A stretch of 49,214 nt of DNA from Desulfotomaculum copahuensis (GTDB lineage Bacteria > Bacillota > Desulfotomaculia > Desulfotomaculales > Desulfovirgulaceae). How positions within the stretch are numbered: the first letter of the stretch is position 1; every line of letters starts with the position of its first letter. Below the pieces are notes generated by a model. That model saw only the letters and a list, made by a program, of their open reading frames with translations, searched no databases and had not been told where the DNA came from. The stretch is taken from positions 1 to 49,214 of the forward strand of contig NZ_LYVF01000167.1 in the NCBI RefSeq assembly GCF_001655685.1, given 5' to 3'. Below, piece by piece: positions 41,717 through 49,214 of this stretch. The translations under genes and the position numbers were made by a program.

Positions 41717-44260
41717 TCATGTTTTCCGTTTCTCCTTGATACGGGTGGCGAGTTTGACAAGCTCAAACCACATCACGGCGGCAAAGGCAATTACAATGGC
41801 GAGCAGGAATTGGCGGCCTGTCAACGGCGCCAGTTTCAGAAATCTGGAAGCCGGCGTATAAATCATCAGAATCAGCCCGGCAAATGTTCCTACTGAGACC
41901 ACCCACATTACCCAATCTCCGGCAAGCCGCTTCATTGACTGGACAGCAAAGTCGGTATGTGAACTGTTGACCTGTACGAGCAGAATGTTGCAGAATAATA
42001 TGATGGCGATACCCATAGTGCGGGCAACAGCTGCATTTTCTTGTGGATTGGCCTGTAAAACGGCCAAATAGGTGCCAAATGAAGCCGTAAAAACTGCAAT
42101 GCCCTGCAACAGGAATTTAGTGAGGCTTTTGGCATTTAATATCTTTTCATTTGGATTGCGCGGCGGACGTTCCATGATACTCCGCTCGGCTGGTTGGCGT
42201 TCCAGCACTATTGAGCATGTCGGGTCGATAACAAGTTCCAGCAGTACGATATGTACCGGTAAAAGCATCAAACCGGACGGATTGATACCAAGCAGCGGTG
42301 CAAACAAAGAAGCACAGGCGATTGGAATATGGATGGAAAAAACATAGCCCACGGCTTTTTTGATATTGTCGTAAATTCTTCTGCCGTCTTTGATTGTATC
42401 CACAATCGTCGAAAAATTATCATCCAGCAATATTAAATCGGCTGCCTCCCGGGATACCTCGGAGCCGCGCTTGCCCATGGCGATACCGATATCCGCATAC
42501 TTGAGTGCCGGGGCGTCATTGACCCCGTCGCCCGTCATGGCAACCACCTCGCCGATGTCTTTGAAGGCCTTGACGATACGCATCTTGTGTTCCGGTACGA
42601 CGCGGGAAAAAATATTGACCTCCCGGACACGCGCTCTGAGTTCTTCATCCGGGATGCTTGCCAGCTCGTCGCCCGTAATTATTTTGTCGCTGTTTGGCAT
42701 GCCGACCTGCCTGGCAATAGAACTGGCGGTGACGCCATTATCGCCCGTGATCATCACAACCCGGACGCCGGCCCCGGTACAGCGCTTGATGTCTTCCCTG
42801 ACGGATTCTCTTGGCGGGTCGGCCAGTCCGATTAAACCACGCAACTGCAACCGGCAGTCAGACAGCGCGGGAGGAACATCATTGGCGTTGCCGGTGTTCA
42901 TTTGTCCCACTGCGATTACGCGCAGACCCTTTTGTGACATTTCAACGGCTTTCTCCTCCGCCCGTTTTCGTTCCTCCGGAGTGAGTTCGCAAATGTTCAG
43001 GATGCGTTCCGGCGAACCTTTGGCGGCAATTATGAAGCTGCTGCCACGCTTCCAGACATGTCCCATCATTTTTGCTTGATTAGTAAACGGGTATTCCGTC
43101 ACCAGTTCGCCGGCAAAAAGCTGCTCTCTGGTGATATTCATATTTTCACAATGGTCAAGCATAGCCTTTTCCATCGGGTCATAAGTTTCAATTTCACATG
43201 CCATACCCATAATTTCGCTCAGGCGCTTTTCATCGCCATCCAACGCCCATGTTTCACGAACTGTCATTTGATTGAGGGTGATTGTACCTGTTTTGTCCAC
43301 GCAGAGCACAGAAACTGCGCCAAGGGTCTCCACAGCCGGCAGTTTGCGTACAAGTGAATGCTTCTTTGCCAGACGCCATGCGCCCATGGAAAGAAAAACA
43401 GTCAAAATAACCGGAAATTCCTCCGGGATCATGGCCATGGCCAGGGTGATGCCGGACAGCAGGCTCTCAACAAGCCGGTCTTTAAACATATGGCCGGGAA
43501 TATTAAACCAGGTGATACAACCCACCAGGGCGAAAAGAACTGCAGCCATACCCGCGGAAAACTTTACCAGTGCGCCGGTTTGCTTTTGCAGAGGGGTCGG
43601 GTTTTCCGGCGCATTTGCGATATGCGTGCCGATTTTTCCATATTCAGTTGCCGCGCCGGTTTTTTCCACCATTACCGCCGCACTGCCCTGGATGACAAGT
43701 GTTCCGGCATAGCAGCAGTCACGACGCCAGTAATCCCCGGTCTCCCGGCCGGCACTCCCGGCAGCGGCCTTCCATACACCTTCAGCCTCGCCGGTAAGGG
43801 TGGATTCATCAACGCAAAGGTCATTTGCCCGGATTATTTTGCCATCAGCGGGAATTTTTACGCCTTCGGCAATCAGCATGATATCGCCGGGGACCAGATC
43901 CAGGCTGTTTATTGTTTTTTCTTCACCGTCGCGTATAACTTTGATCTGCGGTGCGGAAAGCTCTTTTAGCGCCATCAAGGTTTTGTCCGTTTTCCATTTC
44001 TGGATAACATCGATACTGATGATGCCAAGGACGAAAACGAGCATGATCGCGCCGTCATGCGGCTCACCCAGGGCAAAATAGATCACGGCAGCCGCGAGCA
44101 GCAGCAAAAACATAGGCTCGGACAGGGCTTTTAAAATCTCATGATAGATGTTTTCTTTTTGCCCCGGGGTTAGTTCGTTTTTACCGAATTTCTTTTGAAG
44201 TTCTTTGGCTTGTTCGGTTGTCAGGCCACTCGGGCGGGGATTGTCATTTTGTCCGGTCAT
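41717..44260 (-). CDS. P-type cation-transporting ATPase (PEEFP subgroup)
   Basis: An 847-residue pump with the P2-type order: cation ATPase N domain, actuator with TGEA, phosphorylation site Asp in VDKTGTITLNQM (DKTGTIT, not the usual DKTGTLT), KGSPE, MITGDNGVTA and MTGDGVNDAPALK hinge, then four C-terminal helices. Helix 4 reads MAMIPEEFPVILT in place of the calcium-pump PEGLP, and helix 6 has VIDPTCSIVLE, so the ion is not obvious; calcium, magnesium or another cation is possible. ATG 44260 lacks a good ribosome site. Base composition looks less GC-rich than its neighbours. Confidence 0.88.
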   Translation of the reverse strand: MTGQNDNPRPSGLTTEQAKELQKKFGKNELTPGQKENIYHEILKALSEPMFLLLLAAAVIYFALGEPHDGAIMLVFVLGIISIDVIQKWKTDKTLMALKELSAPQIKVIRDGEEKTINSLDLVPGDIMLIAEGVKIPADGKIIRANDLCVDESTLTGEAEGVWKAAAGSAGRETGDYWRRDCCYAGTLVIQGSAAVMVEKTGAATEYGKIGTHIANAPENPTPLQKQTGALVKFSAGMAAVLFALVGCITWFNIPGHMFKDRLVESLLSGITLAMAMIPEEFPVILTVFLSMGAWRLAKKHSLVRKLPAVETLGAVSVLCVDKTGTITLNQMTVRETWALDGDEKRLSEIMGMACEIETYDPMEKAMLDHCENMNITREQLFAGELVTEYPFTNQAKMMGHVWKRGSSFIIAAKGSPERILNICELTPEERKRAEEKAVEMSQKGLRVIAVGQMNTGNANDVPPALSDCRLQLRGLIGLADPPRESVREDIKRCTGAGVRVVMITGDNGVTASSIARQVGMPNSDKIITGDELASIPDEELRARVREVNIFSRVVPEHKMRIVKAFKDIGEVVAMTGDGVNDAPALKYADIGIAMGKRGSEVSREAADLILLDDNFSTIVDTIKDGRRIYDNIKKAVGYVFSIHIPIACASLFAPLLGINPSGLMLLPVHIVLLELVIDPTCSIVLERQPAERSIMERPPRNPNEKILNAKSLTKFLLQGIAVFTASFGTYLAVLQANPQENAAVARTMGIAIILFCNILLVQVNSSHTDFAVQSMKRLAGDWVMWVVSVGTFAGLILMIYTPASRFLKLAPLTGRQFLLAIVIAFAAVMWFELVKLATRIKEKRKT

Positions 44261-44298
44261 AATAATTATCAGCCGTTCACCCGTTCCTTGTATAATAT

Positions 44299-44321
44299 GG
44301 CCGGCAGGGTTTCAGCCGGCC
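44299..44321 (-). promoter_or_regulatory. GC-rich hairpin in the P-type ATPase leader
   Basis: GGCCGGC (44299-44305) pairs with GCCGGCC (44315-44321) around a nine-base loop, in the 5' untranslated leader between the promoter at 44343-44371 and the start codon at 44260. Function unknown. Confidence 0.4.
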
Positions 44322-44342
44322 GGTCCTTGTTATCTTGAGCAC

Positions 44343-44371
44343 AATATACAGTCTTCCCGGGAGTAAGTCAA
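44343..44371 (-). promoter_or_regulatory. Promoter of the P-type ATPase gene
   Basis: On the minus strand TTGACT (44371-44366), 17-base spacer, TATATT (44348-44343). It predicts a start near 44336 and a leader of about 75 bases. Confidence 0.65.
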
Positions 44372-44463
44372 GCAATTTGTTGGCAGCGTGTTTCGTTTCC
44401 TGATTTGTACCGGCTGCTGCTTCCGGTTCCGCCCGCCGTCCCGGGAGCAGCCCGGTTTTACAT

Positions 44464-44506
44464 CAGGCCGGCAACCACTTGACTGCATCAAGTGGTTGCC
44501 GGCCTG
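44464..44506. repeat. Perfect 19-bp inverted repeat
   Basis: Bases 44464-44482 are exactly complementary to 44488-44506, with loop CTGCA. There is no T tract on either side, so it is not a standard terminator. It could be a mobile-element remnant, a very stable RNA end or a protein site. Confidence 0.7.
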
Positions 44507-44536
44507 GTTGAAGATATTAGTTTGAAGATGGCGCTC

Positions 44537-44564
44537 CAAAAGGCGGTGGTCGTCCGGCCTTTTT
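44537..44564 (-). terminator. Terminator downstream of the SLH nucleotidase gene
   Basis: AAAAGGCGG (44538-44546) pairs with CCGGCCTTTT (44554-44563) with one bulged base. On the minus strand it ends in CCTTTT, on the + strand in TTTTT. It lies about 110 bases beyond the nucleotidase stop. Confidence 0.45.
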
Positions 44565-44670
44565 CACCGTGGATTGTGCTCGAAAGATCACGGCCGTTAG
44601 CTATACTGCCGGTACGCCAGTAAATTAGCGGTGCGGTCGCGAGCGACGGGCAGTTACGGTTGTATCCCGC

Positions 44671-47600
44671 TTATTTTTTTAACGCGTTTACGATCACCGC
44701 CGCCGCTTCCGCCCGGGTGGTTTTCCCTTTGGGTTTGAATGTCTTGTCCGGGTAACCATGCATAATCCCTTGTCCGACAGCTGTAATCACGGAGTTTTTG
44801 GCCCAGGATGAGATTTCCGCGCGGTCGGTGAAGGCAAGTTCTCCCGCGGCCGGGCCAAGTTTTGCCGCTTTGCCGATCATGGCCGCCATCTGCTCACGGG
44901 TGACCGGTTCGTCCGGCCCGAAGTTCTTTTCATCATAACCACTGATTATTCCATAGGATGCCGCCGTGGCAATGGTGTTTTTAGCCCAGTGGTTTGCCGT
45001 ATCGGTGAACACTTTGCCCGTCTTGGGTTCAAGCTTGAAAGCCTTGACCAGCATGGTGACGAACTCCGCCCGGCTAACCGGCTTGTCCGGCTTGAAGGAT
45101 CCGTCCGGGTAGCCTGACACAGCACCCATGCCTAACAGTTTCTTAATGCTGTTTTCCGCCCAGTGGTTGCTGATGTCTTTCAATGTTGCCGCCGGTTGCG
45201 CCGGCTGTTTTATTGCCGTGGTGGATGCCAGCACGGCAAATTTGGTGAAGTGGTCGACGTTTACGGTAATCGTATTGCCGGAGACATTACCGCCGAGATT
45301 GACCCAGTTGGAGGATGCTTCATCGTAATAAAATACCGCCGGTTTTTGGCCGGGGGACAATGCGGCCGGGTCGAAGCTGAAAGTCAGGGTGACCGGCTTG
45401 TTGAAGCTGTAGTTGTTCTTGCCGTCAACGCTCAATTCGAACATGCCGCCGGCCAGTTTGAAGCCGGCAGGCACCGCCAGGGCATTGGTCACTTTTTGTA
45501 TGCTGACCTGTACGTTGGAAGTTCCGTTCAGTGCACCGGCCGGGATGGAAATGACGGCATCACTGCCCAGGCTGACGGTGCCGCCTGTGCCCGGGGTAAG
45601 GGTGGCTGATCCGGTGCCGGGATTGGCCGTCTGTGTGGCGGTACCGCCGCCACTGCTGCCACTGCTGCCGCCGCTGCCGCCACTGCTGCCGCCGCCACTG
45701 CTGCCGCCGCCGCTGTCACCGCTGCCGCCGTTGTTACCGGAACCGGTTTCCTGGGTCACGGGCACCTTGGCAATAGACCAGTATTGTTCGGTCACCGGTG
45801 AAACCGTTTTGTTGTCCTGGACATACTTGATTAACAGGTTCCTTACCTGCCCGGCGTCGCCGAGTGTCTTCATTGAATCATATATGGCCCCTTGCCCGGG
45901 AGTGAGCCCCGCGGCCGCCATAAATCCCCCGCCGCCGTTGTAACGGTAGTTGTTTATCGCCACGGTGAATTCATCGGTATCCTTGACCAGTTGGCCGTTG
46001 TATTTGAGGTTCTTGATGCGGCTGCCGGCCGGTTCGGTCAGATCGATGGTATAACTGGCGCCGTATAACTGGTCCAGATTGTAATCCGGTATATTGTAAA
46101 CCGCGTCCTTGACGGTGGGGTCGTTGGGGCTTGTCACCTGTTTGTAATAACGGGCCGAAAACTCCAGCCATTTTTTCAATTGCGCCCCCGTCATCTTAAT
46201 GCTGTACAGGTAGTTCTCGTAAACATAAACTGATGAGATGTCTTTAATGGTCACGTCACCCCGGGGAATCAATGCCGTAGAGCTCAAAGGGGCGGCGATG
46301 GACAGTTGTGCCCCGGATGCATCCTTTTGCACTTTGTTGATCAAATCCATGATCGCTGTTTCTTCCACTGTCTGGGTGGCCCCGCTGAACGGTCCGGTGG
46401 CCTGCCCGATAACTGTCCCCAGGTATTGGATGGTCTGATCCTCGTCAGGCTTGTCCAGCGTATCCGTAATGTATGAATCCGCCGGGATGGAAGAATCCAT
46501 GGCCACAGTTTTGGCGGACTCGCTTTTTATAGTCCACCGGTTGTTTTCCTTGCTTAAACCAAATTTCAACTGCGATACATATTTGCCCCAGCTTGAAGGT
46601 TCGGTAACAAGCACCGTATTCCCTGACGGGTTGGTGAAGGTGTCCTGCGGGATATTCGCGTGCGTATGACCGGCCACGATGGCGTCGATGCCGGACACCC
46701 CTTGGGCCACGGCCTTGATCTGGTTTTCCGGAATTATGTCACCGGGGCCTTCCTCTCCGCTGTGAATCACCGCCACCACAATGTCCGCTCCGGCTGCTTT
46801 TACCTGCGGCACCCACTTTTGGGCCTCATCGACCAGATCATTAAAATGCAGCCCTTGGTAATTATCAGGGCTTTCCCAGTCGGGAATGCATTTGGTGGTT
46901 AAACCCAGGATGCCCACCTTGACCACATCACCGTTTAATTCCGGAACAGATTTGATGTAGTAGGGATCCACAAAATTACTGCCGTCGCTTTTATAGGTAT
47001 TGGCTGATAGAACATGTATGCCGCCGGTTTTGGCCTGATCAACCACCTTGTTCAGCATGTCCAGGCCGTAATTGAACTCATGGTTGCCCAATGTCCAGGT
47101 GTCATATTTCATGTAAGCCATGGTTTTTATCATCGGGTTGGGGGATGTTTTGTCGATGGTGGCATAATAAGTGGCCAACGGCGAACCCTGAATGGTATCC
47201 CCGTTGTCGACCAGGATCAAGTTCGGATCGAGTAGCCGCTGTTGATTGACATAAGTTGACACTTTGGCCAAACCATAGTCTGCCGCCGTTCCGGTATAAT
47301 AGTCATAGGGGTAAATGTGACCATGCAGATCAGACGTCGCCAGAACATCTACATAACTTAGATTTGGGCTGTTGGAATTCTGAGCATTCTTAATCCTTCC
47401 CTGTAATTGGGCGGTAACATGTCCGTTCTGCTGTATATTTTGAGCCAGAGCATCCCTGACCAAAATGTTGGTGTCAAAAGATGTCACTGTTTTGTAGATG
47501 ACAAATCCGTCACCGCCGCCGGACATGAAGTTGTTGGTAGCGACTTTGTACGTTTTGCTGTTATCGGTCATATCGACGGGGGTGCCGTCGGTTTTGCTGA

Positions 47601-48966
47601 TGCTCACCACCCTGCTGCCGCTTGGTTTGGCGGGGTCGTAAGTAAACGTCAAACCGGCGACCTGGATGCCCTTGCCGCCGTCACCAACAGCCTGTTCCAG
47701 CAGGGTTTTGATTTGGGCGCCGGTCATACCGGCGGTGGTAATGGTGTTGTCAAAGGGCATAAAGGCATACAGAGTGCCCATGGTGATGTCGCCCTGGGGA
47801 ATGTCAATGCGCAACCCGCCGTTGTTTGTAAATGCAAAATCGGTGGCTGCCGCTTTATTCATTGCATCGCAGGTCCAGTCGCCGGCCAGGGACTCGCCAT
47901 AGGGAGAATCCGCCTGCGCCCTGGTCAACGCAACATCGGCGGTGCCCAACTTCTGGTTGAGAATTGGACCGACCTGGGTTTTGGCCTTGCTGACGATATC
48001 GCTTACCGCTTGATCAACTGCAGGGGATGGGGCTTTATAACCGTAAGGGAAAACCGTGCTGGTTGTATCGTCTGGAACATAGGAACTGTTGAAGGAAAGC
48101 GTACCGTTGTCATGCCTGGTGATTTTCAAATCAATGAAGCCCTTGCCGTAACAGTTGGCAATGGCCACCGGCGTGCCGTTTGCCGCCGTGGTGTTTACCA
48201 GATCGTGCGTATGTCCGCCCAGTACGGTGTCAACAAGGCCGCCGGGACCGCCCAGTTGATTGGCGACATCAAAGACGGGCCCGGTCTTGCTGTCGTAATT
48301 GTCCCCGGCATGAAGCAGGGCGATTACAATCTGCGCCCCGTTGGTCCGGGCATCTTGTGCCGCCTGCCTGATATTGTCGACGATGCTGCCGACGTCATAA
48401 TCCTTGACATTGTCCGCCAGCACGATGTCCGGTAAGTCCTCGGTAATCGCGCCGACAACAGCAATTTTCACGCCGTCTTTAGTAAAAATTTCATAAGGGT
48501 CGAATACGCGATTTTTGGTACCTTTATAAAACAGGTTGGAACAAATGATTGGATAATTGGCAACACCGGGGGTAACATCTTTGGTTACTGTATCTAGACC
48601 CCAGTCAAATTCATGGTTGCCCAGTTCGGAAACCGCTACTCCAAGATTATTGAAAACATTCATTACCGGGACGCCTTTGAGCAGGTTGGAGGTAGCCGTT
48701 CCCTGATAATTGTCGCCGCCGGAAACGATCAGTGTGCGGCCGGGGTTGCCGTTAACAACATCTTTAATGTTATTGGCCATTACCGCAGCCACCGGGTTGC
48801 CGCCGGTGTCTTCCAGGTAGCCGTGAAAGTCCGTGATTTCAACAACGTCAAAAACCTTGTCGCTGCTATCGGCAAAGGCGTTGACGCCCGGCGCGGCCAG
48901 GCTGAAAATAAACGCTATAAGTATTAAAAGCGATAACAATCCGGAACGTTTCCTGGAAGTAAACAT
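44671..48966 (-). CDS. Tandem 5'-nucleotidase/2',3'-cyclic phosphodiesterase with S-layer (SLH) anchor
   Basis: A 1431-residue exported enzyme. Signal peptide: about 1-31. Unit 1: metallophosphatase (ITDFHGYL, GGDNYQG, GNHEFDWG, GGHTHD) and 5'-nucleotidase C-terminal domain, to about 520. Unit 2: repeats the pair from about 536 (TSDLHGHIYP, DNGDTIQGS, GNHEFNYG, AGHTHANIP) to about 1050. A Gly/Ser linker (about 1074-1109), a ZU5/Ig-like domain and three SLH repeats (about 1255-1431) follow. It should strip phosphate from nucleotides at the cell surface. ATG 48966 starts the signal peptide; the longer frame from 49074 has no ribosome site. Confidence 0.93.
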   Translation of the reverse strand: MFTSRKRSGLLSLLILIAFIFSLAAPGVNAFADSSDKVFDVVEITDFHGYLEDTGGNPVAAVMANNIKDVVNGNPGRTLIVSGGDNYQGTATSNLLKGVPVMNVFNNLGVAVSELGNHEFDWGLDTVTKDVTPGVANYPIICSNLFYKGTKNRVFDPYEIFTKDGVKIAVVGAITEDLPDIVLADNVKDYDVGSIVDNIRQAAQDARTNGAQIVIALLHAGDNYDSKTGPVFDVANQLGGPGGLVDTVLGGHTHDLVNTTAANGTPVAIANCYGKGFIDLKITRHDNGTLSFNSSYVPDDTTSTVFPYGYKAPSPAVDQAVSDIVSKAKTQVGPILNQKLGTADVALTRAQADSPYGESLAGDWTCDAMNKAAATDFAFTNNGGLRIDIPQGDITMGTLYAFMPFDNTITTAGMTGAQIKTLLEQAVGDGGKGIQVAGLTFTYDPAKPSGSRVVSISKTDGTPVDMTDNSKTYKVATNNFMSGGGDGFVIYKTVTSFDTNILVRDALAQNIQQNGHVTAQLQGRIKNAQNSNSPNLSYVDVLATSDLHGHIYPYDYYTGTAADYGLAKVSTYVNQQRLLDPNLILVDNGDTIQGSPLATYYATIDKTSPNPMIKTMAYMKYDTWTLGNHEFNYGLDMLNKVVDQAKTGGIHVLSANTYKSDGSNFVDPYYIKSVPELNGDVVKVGILGLTTKCIPDWESPDNYQGLHFNDLVDEAQKWVPQVKAAGADIVVAVIHSGEEGPGDIIPENQIKAVAQGVSGIDAIVAGHTHANIPQDTFTNPSGNTVLVTEPSSWGKYVSQLKFGLSKENNRWTIKSESAKTVAMDSSIPADSYITDTLDKPDEDQTIQYLGTVIGQATGPFSGATQTVEETAIMDLINKVQKDASGAQLSIAAPLSSTALIPRGDVTIKDISSVYVYENYLYSIKMTGAQLKKWLEFSARYYKQVTSPNDPTVKDAVYNIPDYNLDQLYGASYTIDLTEPAGSRIKNLKYNGQLVKDTDEFTVAINNYRYNGGGGFMAAAGLTPGQGAIYDSMKTLGDAGQVRNLLIKYVQDNKTVSPVTEQYWSIAKVPVTQETGSGNNGGSGDSGGGSSGGGSSGGSGGSSGSSGGGTATQTANPGTGSATLTPGTGGTVSLGSDAVISIPAGALNGTSNVQVSIQKVTNALAVPAGFKLAGGMFELSVDGKNNYSFNKPVTLTFSFDPAALSPGQKPAVFYYDEASSNWVNLGGNVSGNTITVNVDHFTKFAVLASTTAIKQPAQPAATLKDISNHWAENSIKKLLGMGAVSGYPDGSFKPDKPVSRAEFVTMLVKAFKLEPKTGKVFTDTANHWAKNTIATAASYGIISGYDEKNFGPDEPVTREQMAAMIGKAAKLGPAAGELAFTDRAEISSWAKNSVITAVGQGIMHGYPDKTFKPKGKTTRAEAAAVIVNALKK

Positions 48967-49110
48967 TGTTTCACCACCCATATAAATTTTTGTTGTTTGC
49001 GGGTATCTGCCGGCCTGTGCAGTCTCCCGGCAAACCTCCTTTCCGGCCGGCGGTTTTTTGCCCGAAGCGGGCAATTACACGCATATTTTATTTTAGAACC
49101 TTTAGGGATT

Positions 49111-49160
49111 TATTAATTGGTTGTAAGAAAACGGTTAAGTTATAGTAACGAGCGGGTTAA
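49111..49160 (-). promoter_or_regulatory. Five TTAACC-like direct repeats, candidate PhoP (PHO) box
   Basis: On the minus strand, upstream of the nucleotidase gene, TTAACC, TTACTA, TTAACC, TTACAA and TTAATA occur in the same orientation with spacers of 6, 4, 6 and 4 bases (start-to-start 12, 10, 12, 10). Gram-positive PhoP binds TT(A/C/T)ACA repeats at about 11-base spacing, so phosphate-starvation control is inferred. Confidence 0.5.
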
Positions 49161-49214
49161 CAGACTTGCGCCGGAGGGAAGCGGGACAGCCCGACTGGGG
49201 TGGACCCATTTGTC

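Larger units (their letters stand above)
44372..44670. other. Intergenic region between the ATPase and nucleotidase genes
   Basis: With the ATPase leader, this completes about 410 bases without a protein gene. It contains the 19-bp perfect hairpin at 44464-44506 and a terminator-like hairpin at 44537-44564. The rest (44570-44665) has short GC-rich repeats but no recognised RNA. Confidence 0.5.

Noticed and set aside
45640-45745. Repetitive tract resembling a tandem repeat
   Set aside because: It encodes the Gly/Ser linker of the nucleotidase; the repetition is a codon-level consequence of GGS runs, not a CRISPR array or mobile element.
49161-49214. Window-edge sequence (CAGACTTGCG to the end)
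   Set aside because: It contains no complete feature. An insertion-element edge was considered, but nothing in the 54 bases proves it.

Overview
This window is bacterial chromosome from a GC-rich, spore-forming, anaerobic Firmicute, most probably of the Desulfotomaculum/Pelotomaculum (Peptococcaceae) lineage. The support is the Firmicute order rplQ-ecfA1-ecfA2-ecfT-truA-rplM-rpsI, the zinc forms of S14, S4 and L36, a SleB-type hydrolase, an amidase domain common in spore formers, an S-layer (SLH) protein, a TM1266-type hydrogenase-associated protein and a split ADP-forming acyl-CoA synthetase. Genus-level placement is inference. GC content and codon usage were judged by eye, not computed.

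Region 1 (1-19442, + strand) is the translation super-operon. It starts with the last codons of tuf and runs through S10-L3-L4-L23-L2-S19-L22-S3-L16-L29-S17-L14-L24-L5-S14-S8-L6-L18-S5-L30-L15-SecY-Map-KOW protein-IF1-L36-S13-S11-S4-RpoA-L17. The vitamin/metal ECF energizing module (EcfA1, EcfA2, EcfT), TruA, L13 and S9 follow. A consensus promoter in the 3' end of truA drives rplM-rpsI, which end at a clear terminator. Adenylate kinase (adk), usual between secY and map, is absent here. Many starts are GTG or TTG.

Region 2 (19443-34440) is a mosaic of short transcription units: an HKD (phospholipase D-like) lipoprotein, several tiny membrane proteins, adenine deaminase, a double-BON protein, an amidase-domain exported protein, a degenerate LCP-like exported protein, long-form HisG on its own promoter, ADP-forming acyl-CoA synthetase alpha/beta, a rhomboid protease, a SleB-like hydrolase, a CPA1 cation/proton antiporter, a PiT phosphate permease, a TM1266-family regulator and the RNase P RNA with its own promoter and terminator.

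Region 3 (34441-41310) carries a PaaI-type thioesterase and then a run of minus-strand genes that is the most intriguing part. A large protein with two dynamin-like GTPase domains but little helical stalk is followed by three tiny helical proteins. All three share the pattern L-x-D-x-L-x-G-x-I-R-[DE], and the last has a C-terminal membrane anchor. An RMD1/DUF155-like membrane protein and a 103-residue unknown lie upstream, and a phospholipase C-like protein downstream. This looks like a multi-component membrane-remodelling or membrane-protection module.

Region 4 (41311-49214) holds tRNA-Leu(GAG) with consensus promoter and terminator, a P-type cation ATPase with its own promoter, a perfect 19-bp hairpin, and a giant secreted S-layer-anchored tandem 5'-nucleotidase. 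Five TTAACC-like hexamers at about 11-bp spacing lie upstream of the nucleotidase, suggesting phosphate-starvation (PhoP) control.
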